From: a bacterium
Lineage (GTDB): Bacteria > Electryoneota > Electryoneia > Electryoneales > Electryoneaceae
DNA length: 20,569 nt
NCBI GenBank assembly: GCA_028278125.1
Contig: JANQEY010000324.1
Coordinates: forward strand, 1-20,569
Reading direction: 5' to 3'
Positions 14,149 to 20,569 of this stretch are shown here, piece after piece (the stretch's first letter is position 1; every line of letters starts with the position of its first letter). Below the pieces are notes generated by a model that ran no database searches, was not told the origin of the DNA, and saw only the letters and a list, made by a program, of their open reading frames with translations. A program made the position numbers and the translations under genes.

Positions 14149-15330
14149 TCAAATAGCCAGCTCAAGCTCCATTAATTCTTCACCGGTAAAATCCACTAAA
14201 CGCGGTTCTATCTTTTTGTTCTTGTTGTTACTTGTCAGGAGTATCACCGGGTAGGCCTGCCGTTCAGGATTACTCTTCACAATTATCCCTTCAAAACCGA
14301 CATAGCGGCTGAAAGTTGTTTTCCTGATTCTTACAGTCGCCCCGACAGGGAAACACTGGACTACTTTGCTTAATGCCTGGATCACAGACTTATTCAACGC
14401 GTCGGCGTAATTGTTAACCATTTGAGTCAACGCTCCGGCTGGTGAATAATCTACTCCGTCAACTACACCGGAAATAAGATTATCGTACACGTTTGCGACC
14501 GCGAGTATCTCAGCGTGTCTGAAAATTACCGAGGAATCATGTTTACGGTTTTTCATAGGACGCAAATGCTGTCCTCTCAGTCCCTGTGGATAGCCTTTGC
14601 CATCCTGCCGTTCATGATGCTGGAGAACAGTTGATTGTTCTGAATAGGCGTCCGAATCAGATGCTTTTACCAGCAGCATTGAATATGTCGGATGTTCGCT
14701 AACCAGGATTTTTTCTTTTTTACTTAGCTCATTCTGCGTTCTATCAGCAATATCAACAAAGAGCATTTTACCTATATCATGAACAAGCGCTGCAGTTCCC
14801 AGCTCCTTCAGTTCACGATAATCATATTTGAAATACTGGCCAATTAACAGGCATATTATCGCTGTGTCCAGGGCATGTTCGTATTGGTGACCGCTTTTTG
14901 ACTTGATCGGCAGAGATACAAACATCTGCATATTATGGTCAACTATTTCTTCTATCAGCAGGATCACATTCTTCCGGATACTATTCATGTCCAGTAGGGC
15001 AGATTTTTCAGAGAGATCAGTAATTTTTGCTTCAATTTTGCCGGGAGTGAATTCCTGGAATGCGGGATGATTTTTTATTTTCTGAAATGATGTGTTAATC
15101 TGGCCGGAAACTGCCTGGCGAATGTAGTCCTCTATTACCTCTTCCGGAACAATTTCCTTTGTGATTTCGTCCATGATGTAGACATAACGAACTCCGCGCC
15201 GCTTTATTAAGCGAATCATATCTTCGTTCAATGTATGACCTGCAGCCAGCATCAGCTCAGAGCGTTCATTAAACATTGATTTACCCAGGACGTCGCCCGG
15301 TTTCGTTCTGTTAACGTTTATAATTCGCAT
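14149..15330 (-). CDS. HD-GYP domain protein, probable cyclic-di-GMP phosphodiesterase
   Basis: This 393-aa cytoplasmic protein has an N-terminal region (1-about 125) of the kind often found before HD-GYP domains (ending in a KRRGVRYVYI strand, then a helical linker). A full HD-GYP domain covers about 130-325: His152 in YEHALD, His184-Asp185 in VHDIGK, His213 in SEHP, and HHERQDGKGYP (238-248) with the GYP triad. The C-terminal 65 residues (PVGATVRIRKTTFSR ... EGIIVKSNPERQAYPVILL) are a small beta-domain also common in this family. HD-GYP enzymes hydrolyse cyclic di-GMP, which could affect surface or motility functions. No membrane segment or receiver domain is seen. It lies upstream of the large exported protein gene with a 100-bp gap and diverges from 15407. 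Confidence 0.94.
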   Translation of the reverse strand: MRIINVNRTKPGDVLGKSMFNERSELMLAAGHTLNEDMIRLIKRRGVRYVYIMDEITKEIVPEEVIEDYIRQAVSGQINTSFQKIKNHPAFQEFTPGKIEAKITDLSEKSALLDMNSIRKNVILLIEEIVDHNMQMFVSLPIKSKSGHQYEHALDTAIICLLIGQYFKYDYRELKELGTAALVHDIGKMLFVDIADRTQNELSKKEKILVSEHPTYSMLLVKASDSDAYSEQSTVLQHHERQDGKGYPQGLRGQHLRPMKNRKHDSSVIFRHAEILAVANVYDNLISGVVDGVDYSPAGALTQMVNNYADALNKSVIQALSKVVQCFPVGATVRIRKTTFSRYVGFEGIIVKSNPERQAYPVILLTSNNKNKKIEPRLVDFTGEELMELELAI

Positions 15331-15406
15331 CTAACCACTTTCATCATTAACGAGGGAATGCTTAATATAGCATCATAGTTTCAAACGGGCTAATGATCAT
15401 CCTCTT

Positions 15407-16981
15407 ATGAGTAAAATATCATTAAAAATTATCCTGGTACTAGCTGTAACCCTGTCCCTGGCTAATATCAACTGCCAGAGAACCGGGATATTAGAAGAGT
15501 TATACAGGCTGGATAGATGGGGAGTATCTTTTTTACTCCCTGAAAATTGTAAGATTACCGACAGTCAGCAGGGAATAACTTCACACCAGGAAATCCTGTC
15601 GATTGAGATAAAATCAAACCATAAAAAAACTTTAAAGTTTAATAATGATAATACCGGCCTTGCCGAGCTTGAACTCAGACGTTTATGGGATTTAGATTCG
15701 CTGAAAATGCATCCTTTATCTGCGCGTACAATCAAAGGGATTCAACTTTCCGGTGAACCTCTGATCGCTTTCCTGCCGCAATCTAATAAAACTACTAACC
15801 GGGAATTACCAGCCAAAACCGAATCATTTATATGTTCAGTCGAGGAAAAGATTGATACATCAGATGGTTACCGTGAAGAACGAATTTATAATTTTGCCCT
15901 GGAAAAACCGGGGATTGAGTGTATCCTGAGATTATACCTGCATGACTTCGATCCCGACTCAGAAAATGTTTTACTGAACGATGCTATATACAGCTTCAGT
16001 ACCATCCTGTCATCATTCCAAGTTGAACCATACGGATGGTGGCTTGCAGGTCTCAGGGAAAAAGGCCTTGCCCTGCCGGACAGTGCCATCAGGGAAATTG
16101 AAGAGGTAAATCCCCGGTTCTTTGGTCCGGAGAAATGGGAGATTGCTAAAAGATATGACGAGGTTCGTTTTGAAATCGGTCGAGTCCAGGATTTTCTCTG
16201 CTTCCACCGTAAAAATTACCCGGTAAACAGTCACACGGTAAAATTCTTTGAAACAGCGTTTCGGTATGTCCTCTTCCCTGCCTGGTCCGGGGGACGGTGG
16301 GATCTCGAGGGTTCCTCTGCATTTCCTCAACGTGGAGAAATAGCCTGCGGCTGGTACCTGCAGAGAATTATGCAAGGTGCCGGATTTAACATTGATCCTT
16401 CACCCGGTGTACATATGGCGCAGTTAGCGTCCGACGAGATGATCTGGTCTTATTCCGGGTACTGGTCGAAGAATCTCCAGAACTGGGACGGTCTGCAAAA
16501 TCTGGTAGATAAAAAAGGGCCTGGATTATACCTGGTAGGGATGAGTGAAAGTTCCGGTCATGTATTATTCCTCATCGTAGAGGAAAATGGGACAAAACGA
16601 TTCTGCCATGCTGGGCCATCTCCACGTGGTTTCAGGGTGACCTATGACGAGGCTGAACCATATGTCCGTGACTTTATGCAGCCATACATCCTTCACTCAG
16701 TAAAAATGGATGAACATTTTGCGCTAAAATGGCTCAATGGAACGGCTATTTATCCCATCAAAACAAAGATTTACGCATTTGAAAAACCACCAACAAGAAC
16801 CAGGTTGGGAATTGTCCAATCGGGTTTGAAGGAATTGAATTATTACCAGGGATCTGTCGATAATACCCTCGGCAGAGCTACACGAGAGGCAATCGGAAAA
16901 TTCCAATCCGATAATGGATTGTTTGTTTCCTACCTGCCTGACAATCCGACGATCGATTTAATCCGCAGGTTGACCAGGTGA
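15407..16981 (+). CDS. Exported protein with possible Cys/His hydrolase core and C-terminal peptidoglycan-binding domain
   Basis: The 524-aa protein starts with a signal sequence (SLKIILVLAVTLSLANINC). Cys23 might be lipidated, but Asn at -1 makes a poor lipobox, so ordinary cleavage is also possible. Residues 30-260 are of unknown type. The central part has ACGWYL with Cys314, then SSGHVLFLIVEENG with His385 about 70 residues later; this is the spacing and context (Cys at a helix start, His starting a hydrophobic strand) of papain-like CHAP/NlpC-P60 or C39-type enzymes. Residues 466-518 (LGIVQSGLKELNYYQGSVDN ... REAIGKFQSDNGL) are a PG_binding_1 type domain. Together these suggest cell-wall attachment or cleavage of wall peptides; the catalytic reading is inference. 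No Shine-Dalgarno sequence is evident before the ATG. It is divergent from the HD-GYP gene (76-bp gap), and a palindrome cluster follows. Confidence 0.8.
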   Translation: MSKISLKIILVLAVTLSLANINCQRTGILEELYRLDRWGVSFLLPENCKITDSQQGITSHQEILSIEIKSNHKKTLKFNNDNTGLAELELRRLWDLDSLKMHPLSARTIKGIQLSGEPLIAFLPQSNKTTNRELPAKTESFICSVEEKIDTSDGYREERIYNFALEKPGIECILRLYLHDFDPDSENVLLNDAIYSFSTILSSFQVEPYGWWLAGLREKGLALPDSAIREIEEVNPRFFGPEKWEIAKRYDEVRFEIGRVQDFLCFHRKNYPVNSHTVKFFETAFRYVLFPAWSGGRWDLEGSSAFPQRGEIACGWYLQRIMQGAGFNIDPSPGVHMAQLASDEMIWSYSGYWSKNLQNWDGLQNLVDKKGPGLYLVGMSESSGHVLFLIVEENGTKRFCHAGPSPRGFRVTYDEAEPYVRDFMQPYILHSVKMDEHFALKWLNGTAIYPIKTKIYAFEKPPTRTRLGIVQSGLKELNYYQGSVDNTLGRATREAIGKFQSDNGLFVSYLPDNPTIDLIRRLTR

Positions 16982-16986
16982 TAGAT

Positions 16987-17243
16987 GTAGCCCGGACCGC
17001 CCCCGGTCCGGGGAGAAGGGTGGCCCGACATTCCGCCATAAGGCGGATTTGTCGGGTTTCATGGTTTTGATATCTAGGTCGGCTTCGCCAAAGCCGATAT
17101 ATTTCCCCAAGATGATTATTACTCCTGCCAGTTTCAAGGAAAACCGACCTACCAAACTAAATCCGGCTATGACACCCGACAATGATGTCGGGCCACCCGG
17201 TCATGCCTATATTTGCTCCCGGACCGAGGGCAGTCCGGGCTAC
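16987..17243. repeat. Composite inverted cluster of nested palindromes (D-E-F-E'-D')
   Basis: From left to right: D hairpin cccggaccg / cggtccggg (16991-16999 / 17004-17012); E stem cccgaca / tgtcggg (17024-17030 / 17050-17056) whose loop holds a second hairpin tccgcc / ggcgga (17032-17037 / 17042-17047); F hairpin tcggctt / aagccga (17079-17085 / 17091-17097); a distal F half ccgaccta (17144-17151) able to pair with taggtcgg (17075-17082); an inverted E (about 17171-17197); and an inverted D, cccggac / gtccggg (17218-17224 / 17233-17239). The cluster begins gtagccc and ends gggctac, so it is also one large inverted repeat. No gene is seen in the whole 16982-17318 gap. Confidence 0.88.
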
Positions 17244-17257
17244 ATTGGGTTGACTAA

Positions 17258-17290
17258 GCAAAATAAAAAATCCTGGCGAAACCAGGATTT
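17258..17290 (-). terminator. Rho-independent terminator of the BFN-UVR gene
   Basis: A 9-bp stem, aaatcctgg / ccaggattt (17268-17276 / 17282-17290), has a 5-base loop. On the minus strand it is followed by TTTATTTTG after the stem's own Ts. It lies 28 bases past the stop codon of the minus-strand gene at 17319. Confidence 0.85.
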
Positions 17291-17318
17291 ATATATCTAT
17301 CTTTCCAACAATTGAAAT

Positions 17319-17873
17319 CTAGTTTTCGCTGCTTTTTTTCTCTTCTTCCAGTGTTTTGATTTCATCCCTGATTTTTGCAGCGATTTCATACTCTTCACGG
17401 TCTACTGCATCCTTCAGACGATTATTCAGGTCTTCAAGTTTATCTTCAGTCTGAATATCCTCGGCCTGGGTTATTTCACCACGCATCCCAGCTTCGGTGA
17501 ATACTTCCGGCGCGACAAAAATTGGCGCCTGTGTTTTTAAGGCCAGGGCGATCGCATCACTCGGACGAGCATCAACTTCCTTCACTCCACCATTTGTTTC
17601 AAGATATACTACCGCGTAAAAAGTATTTTCTTCAAGTTTTGTAACTTCAACTTTTTGAATTTTTGCGTCGCTTGAATCGAGTAGGTTCTGGAAAAGGTCA
17701 TATGTCAGGGGACGTACATATTTTAGACCCTGGAGCAGAATAGATATAGTATGTGCTTCGGCTTCTCCGATAAAAATCGGCAGCCATTGATCTCCCTCTT
17801 TCTCCTTGAGGATTACAACGTATCCCCTAAACGGGGGGCTGATAGAGATACCGGTGACTTCAACCGGGATCAT
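17319..17873 (-). CDS. Bifunctional nuclease (BFN, DUF151) domain protein with C-terminal UVR motif
   Basis: This 184-aa cytoplasmic protein has an N-terminal BFN/DUF151 domain (about 1-130): VTGISISPPFRGYVVILKE at the start, IFIGEAEA (33-40), RPLTYDLF (54-61), and DARPSDAIALAL (101-112). The C-terminal segment LEDLNNRLKDAVDREEYEIAAKIRDEI (146-172) is a UVR motif, the short helical pair that in UvrB and UvrC mediates contact between them. BFN-UVR fusions are known in several phyla. BFN proteins have been reported to have nuclease activity, but the bacterial role is not well defined. AGGAG lies six bases before the ATG. The gene is a single unit with its own terminator. The nearby lexA may hint at DNA-damage context, but nothing in the sequence shows shared control. 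Confidence 0.93.
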   Translation of the reverse strand: MIPVEVTGISISPPFRGYVVILKEKEGDQWLPIFIGEAEAHTISILLQGLKYVRPLTYDLFQNLLDSSDAKIQKVEVTKLEENTFYAVVYLETNGGVKEVDARPSDAIALALKTQAPIFVAPEVFTEAGMRGEITQAEDIQTEDKLEDLNNRLKDAVDREEYEIAAKIRDEIKTLEEEKKSSEN

Positions 17874-18019
17874 AGAATACTCCTGTACGTAATAATATTA
17901 CCGTTATAATTGAGCAGCTTGATGTTGGGTAACATCACATGAATAATATACCCGTCACAGGTAAATGTGTCAAGGAATCAATGATGATCTGATGATCTCC
18001 CAAGCAGAAAATTAAACAT

Positions 18020-18059
18020 AAAAATAGAGATAGAGAGCAATTATCTACTCTCTATCTCT
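18020..18059 (-). terminator. Rho-independent terminator of lexA
   Basis: A 12-bp stem, agagatagagag / ctctctatctct (18026-18037 / 18048-18059), has a 10-base loop. On the minus strand it is followed by ATTTTTATG. It begins 31 bases past the lexA stop codon. The stem is AT-rich and has no G-C run, but its length compensates. Confidence 0.75.
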
Positions 18060-18090
18060 TTCTATAACTGATATTTATCTATTTGTTATT

Positions 18091-18798
18091 CTAAAATCGT
18101 CTGAAAAGACTGACTACTTTTCCAAGTACCCGAAAATCCGGTGCACCCTTTTCCACTATGATCGGTCCGAAAAATTCGTTTGCCGGTTTCAGGACAATTT
18201 TATCACGTTCAGGATGGAAATATTTTACAGTCGCCTCATCACCAATCAACGCAACAACAATTTCCCCGGCATCAGCGTCGTCCTGCATTCGGCAGAAAAC
18301 AACATCACCGTCATGAATCCCGGCGTCGATCATCGATTTACCTTTGACACGAAGCGCAAAAGTTTCACCCTTGGGCGCGTAATCGGCGTCCATCGCGATA
18401 TGATCTTCCACATTCTCCTGGGCGAGCAGTGGAACACCCGCTGCAACCCGTCCGACGATGGGAATTTCTATCACCTGGCTTGCTTCGTGGAGAGTATCGC
18501 TCAGGGAAATGGAACGAGCTCCCTGTACACTGATATCTTCACCAATATCTGCACCGAGTGCTTTCAAAACCACCGATTTTCCCATTTCAGTCAGTTCGAT
18601 AGCACGGCTCTGGTATCGTTTGCGAGAGATATACCCTTTTTTCTCAAGCGCTTCGAGAACACTGCGGACACCGTTAGTTGAGCTGATACCCTCTTTTTCA
18701 CCAATTTCACGAAGTGTTGGAGGATAATTTTGTTCCTTTAATCCTTCACCAATCCGGACTAGCACAGAGCGCTGACGATCAGTAAGTTTTATCGCCAT
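18091..18798 (-). CDS. lexA: LexA repressor
   Basis: LexA represses SOS genes and cleaves itself when RecA filaments form. This 235-aa protein has an N-terminal winged helix (about 1-75; LTDRQRSVLVRIGEGL, PPTLREIGEKEGISSTNGV) and a C-terminal S24 peptidase domain (about 110-235). The cleavage site is Ala120-Gly121 in GRVAAGVP, the nucleophile is Ser155 in GKSMIDAG, and the general base is Lys192 in EATVKYFH. All catalytic parts are intact. It is about 30 residues longer than E. coli LexA, mainly in a linker at about 76-108. A strong GGGAGGT lies just before the ATG. I find neither an E. coli-type CTG-N10-CAG nor a Bacillus-type GAAC-N4-GTTC box upstream; ctgtactttcag at about 18825-18836 is too short for the first form. 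The operator is probably of another type. Confidence 0.96.
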   Translation of the reverse strand: MAIKLTDRQRSVLVRIGEGLKEQNYPPTLREIGEKEGISSTNGVRSVLEALEKKGYISRKRYQSRAIELTEMGKSVVLKALGADIGEDISVQGARSISLSDTLHEASQVIEIPIVGRVAAGVPLLAQENVEDHIAMDADYAPKGETFALRVKGKSMIDAGIHDGDVVFCRMQDDADAGEIVVALIGDEATVKYFHPERDKIVLKPANEFFGPIIVEKGAPDFRVLGKVVSLFRRF

Positions 18799-18892
18799 GG
18801 TTACCTCCCGGTAAAACCTGTTGAAGCTGTACTTTCAGAATATCCGCTTCGGTTACATTCGCTAATAATTGGTTTCAAATCATTTAAACCGA

Positions 18893-18950
18893 GATTGCTT
18901 CGCTTCCACCTTCGCCAAAGCTACGGTGGACAGGACGCTCGCAACGACAC
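18893..18950. repeat. Second copy of repeat A with inserted hairpin B
   Basis: The outer arms attgcttcgct and acgctcgcaa match those at 156-166 and 195-204. Between them lies a 30-bp hairpin, tccacc / ggtgga (18905-18910 / 18925-18930) followed by cagg, in the same position as 167-194. It occupies most of the spacer upstream of lexA, which otherwise shows no gene. Confidence 0.75.
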
Positions 18951-19038
18951 AATTAAATATTCTAGATAAACAGCTTAAGAATTACTGAACATAAGATAAG
19001 TGAACAGAGGTGCAGTGTCAAGAGGTTTGCGACCGAGA

Positions 19039-19494
19039 TTACATGATATTATTACTATCTTTTTCTACGGTTAAAGTAACAGGACCATCATTTACCAGGT
19101 GTACTTTCATCATAGCGCCGAATACACCTTCTTTAACAATTAAATTTTCGTCACGCAGGAATTGTGCAAACCGTGAACATAATGGCTCTGCAATTTCAGG
19201 TGGAGCAGCATGACTGAAAGATGGCCTGCGGCCTTTCCGTGCATCGCCATAGAGAGTAAACTGGCTGATGACGAGGATTTCACCGCCAACATCCTTGATA
19301 CCGAGGTTAAATCTGCTGTTTTCATCCTCGAACAACCGTAATCCCGCTATTTTAGCGGCCAGCCATTGAGCCTCAGCTTCAGTATCTCCTTCTCTTACTC
19401 CAACCAGGAGAAGGTATCCTTTTCCAATGGAAGAAATTATTTCATTGTCAACTTCAACAGAAGCTTCTGAAACTCGCTGCAGAAGGATACGCAT
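19039..19494 (-). CDS. dtd: D-aminoacyl-tRNA deacylase
   Basis: DTD removes D-amino acids wrongly loaded on tRNA, in the cytoplasm, and acts as a dimer. This 151-aa protein is of full family length. It shows the N-terminal MRILLQRVSEASVEV, SQFTLYGD (77-84), and NDGPVT (135-140), whose Gly-cisPro reaches into the active site of the partner subunit and excludes L-aminoacyl substrates. KGRRPSFSHAA (87-97) is also typical. AGGAA lies about seven bases before the ATG at 19494. A hairpin with a T-rich tail separates it from the lipoprotein gene upstream, so it is probably a separate transcript. Confidence 0.97.
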   Translation of the reverse strand: MRILLQRVSEASVEVDNEIISSIGKGYLLLVGVREGDTEAEAQWLAAKIAGLRLFEDENSRFNLGIKDVGGEILVISQFTLYGDARKGRRPSFSHAAPPEIAEPLCSRFAQFLRDENLIVKEGVFGAMMKVHLVNDGPVTLTVEKDSNNIM

Positions 19495-19517
19495 ATACTT
19501 TCCTGTACTCAGCTATT

Positions 19518-19558
19518 TCATATAAAAAGTAAACGGACGCTCCTGGGATCGTCCGTTT
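19518..19558 (-). terminator. Rho-independent terminator after the TPR lipoprotein gene
   Basis: A 9-bp stem, aaacggacg / cgtccgttt (19531-19539 / 19550-19558), has a 10-base loop and on the minus strand is followed by ACTTTTTATATG. It separates the TPR lipoprotein gene from dtd. Confidence 0.82.
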
Positions 19559-19580
19559 AAATATAGAGACAGTGTTCAAA

Positions 19581-20030
19581 CTATTTTTCTGCTTCTTTTT
19601 TAGTCTCGGTGTCGGTAACATCCGTCGTTTCCATAACGTTCATAGTTTTCAGCTCATCAATATCACTGATGTCACGACCGAGGTTATCCATTTCCCATTC
19701 TGCCGATAATATCATACCACTGTCAGCATCCTCGCTATGTGTATCGAGGAACACCTGGTAGGCCGCCCTGGCTTTTTCAGTATCACCCAGATCGTTAGCG
19801 TAAATAAATCCGATCATAAACTGGGCTTCATCGGTTCGCTCTCCATCAGGATACTTACTGACAATATCTTTATAAGTGTTTATCGCTTTTTGATATTCCT
19901 GGGCTTCCTGGTGAAGTCTGGCCTGTTCGAACATCTCTTCATAGGTTGCAGCTTTCTGCTGGCACCCCAGCATAAGGACTACACCCATCAGCAGTACTAA
20001 ACCTGTTACACAATAACGTTTCATCTTCAT
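19581..20030 (-). CDS. TPR-containing lipoprotein, BamD-like repeat region
   Basis: This 149-aa protein has a lipoprotein signal, VTGLVLLMGVVLMLGC, with Cys23 as the probable lipidated residue. Residues about 30-95 form two tetratricopeptide-like helical pairs (EEMFEQARLHQEAQEYQKAINTYKDIVSKYPDG, then DEAQFMIGFIYANDLGDTEKARAAYQVFLDTH), of the style seen in BamD and other outer-membrane assembly lipoproteins. It is much shorter than BamD and has an acidic, Thr-rich tail (about 120-149). It probably acts as a periplasmic scaffold; partners are unknown. A start at residue 3 (ATG at 20024) is possible: AAGGA lies 3 bases before the first ATG and about 9 before the second. It is followed by a terminator and lies about 100 bp downstream of a ROK gene. 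Confidence 0.88.
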   Translation of the reverse strand: MKMKRYCVTGLVLLMGVVLMLGCQQKAATYEEMFEQARLHQEAQEYQKAINTYKDIVSKYPDGERTDEAQFMIGFIYANDLGDTEKARAAYQVFLDTHSEDADSGMILSAEWEMDNLGRDISDIDELKTMNVMETTDVTDTETKKEAEK

Positions 20031-20127
20031 GATCCTTCTGTTTTCTGAAGTACCAAAAGTATATCGAAAAAAGCCAAATATGCAATATCTCTAAAGAAGA
20101 CTCATCCAATGAATGAGTTCCTGATGA

Positions 20128-20569
20128 TCAAAGGGAATCAAACGCCAGGGCCGCGGCTCCAAGGAGACCCGATTGCTCTCCTTTCCCAGCCTGTTCAATA
20201 GTTACTTCTTCCCAATTGTGCGAATAACATCTTGCCTTTGCAGTTTTTCGTGCCGGTTCCAGGAGAAATACTCCTGCTCCCGCGACGCCGCCACCAATCA
20301 GGATTTTCTCCGGATTAAATATATTTATCAAAGCTGCAAGGCCGATACCAAGGTAATTCCCTACATCAGCCCAGGTTTTAATTGCCTTTTGGTCTCCTTT
20401 TTCCGCAGCAATCGTCAATGCCAACGGATCAGCAGGTGGATTTTCCGGTTTATATATCTCTTCAGCGGCTCTCATTACACCCTTTATATTACAAAACGTT
20501 TCCAGGCACCCTAGAGCACCACATCCGCAGGCAGGTCCAGTTACATCCACAGGAATATGGCCCAGTTCG
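20128..20569 (-). CDS. ROK-family sugar kinase or regulator, C-terminal part, cut by the window edge
   Basis: Only the last 147 residues are inside the window; the reading frame stays open to the edge, so the gene continues beyond 20569. The visible part begins ELGHIPVDVTG and PACGCGALGCLET, the ROK signature with the zinc-binding His and the CxCxxxxC cluster. Further on, NIFNPEKILIGGGVAGAG is the conserved glycine-rich segment near the nucleotide site. ROK proteins include glucokinases, N-acetylhexosamine kinases and repressors. The DNA-binding part of repressors would be N-terminal and out of view, so kinase and regulator cannot be separated here. A GTG inside the frame at 20550 is not the real start. 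Confidence 0.93.
   Translation of the reverse strand, partial: ELGHIPVDVTGPACGCGALGCLETFCNIKGVMRAAEEIYKPENPPADPLALTIAAEKGDQKAIKTWADVGNYLGIGLAALINIFNPEKILIGGGVAGAGVFLLEPARKTAKARCYSHNWEEVTIEQAGKGEQSGLLGAAALAFDSL

Noticed and set aside
16991..17012. GC-rich hairpin as terminator of the preceding plus-strand gene
   Set aside because: The stem is strong, but no T-tract follows (gagaaggg), and it is a member of a dispersed repeat family, so I list it only as a repeat.
17049..17315. Plus-strand 88-aa frame downstream of the wall-binding protein gene
   Set aside because: It translates the nested palindromes and the terminator of the opposite gene; no coding character.
18214..18681. Plus-strand 155-aa frame
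   Set aside because: Entirely antisense to lexA, which has all catalytic residues intact.

Overview
The window is 20.6 kb of moderate-GC bacterial chromosome with no rRNA, tRNA, CRISPR array, phage or classical insertion sequence that I can recognise. Two large exported proteins end in a YPNPFN...SGxYFxxF/L domain, the C-terminal type A sorting domain associated with type IX-like secretion. A 138-aa membrane-anchored pilin-like protein of a kind I associate with FCB-type bacteria is also present. Together these suggest an FCB-superphylum or related lineage (Marinimicrobia, Calditrichota, Zixibacteria, KSB1 or similar). That placement is inference from protein style, not from a marker gene.

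Layout. 1-1952 (minus): an iron-sulfur carrier operon, mrp then a DUF59/MIP18 (SufT-like) protein then an unrecognised 100-aa protein, closed by a terminator. 1953-3178: a repeat-rich stretch with two 130-bp direct repeats plus a partial third, leading into a small GIY-YIG nuclease gene bracketed by near-identical inverted palindromes. 3179-4957 (minus): an exported seven-repeat, beta-propeller-like protein. 5191-8995 (plus): a pilin-like protein, then a probable operon of fused formimidoyltransferase-cyclodeaminase (ftcD), a STAS-domain protein and an M29 aminopeptidase, ending at convergent terminators. 9228-15330 (minus): an HD-GYP protein, a 1272-aa multidomain exported protein and a lipoprotein. 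15407-16981 (plus): an exported protein with a possible Cys/His hydrolase core and a C-terminal peptidoglycan-binding domain. 16982-17318: a nested palindrome cluster. 17319-20569 (minus): a BFN-UVR nuclease-like protein, lexA, dtd, a TPR lipoprotein and the end of a ROK-family kinase gene cut by the window edge.

Most protein-coding content is housekeeping or envelope-related. The most unusual content is in the spacers. At least six families of short palindromic repeats recur across the window, several copies sit inside the loops of other copies, and one family brackets a GIY-YIG nuclease gene with base changes that preserve the hairpin. This resembles the REP/RAYT relation (palindromes with a dedicated nuclease) but uses a different nuclease fold; the functional link is my hypothesis.
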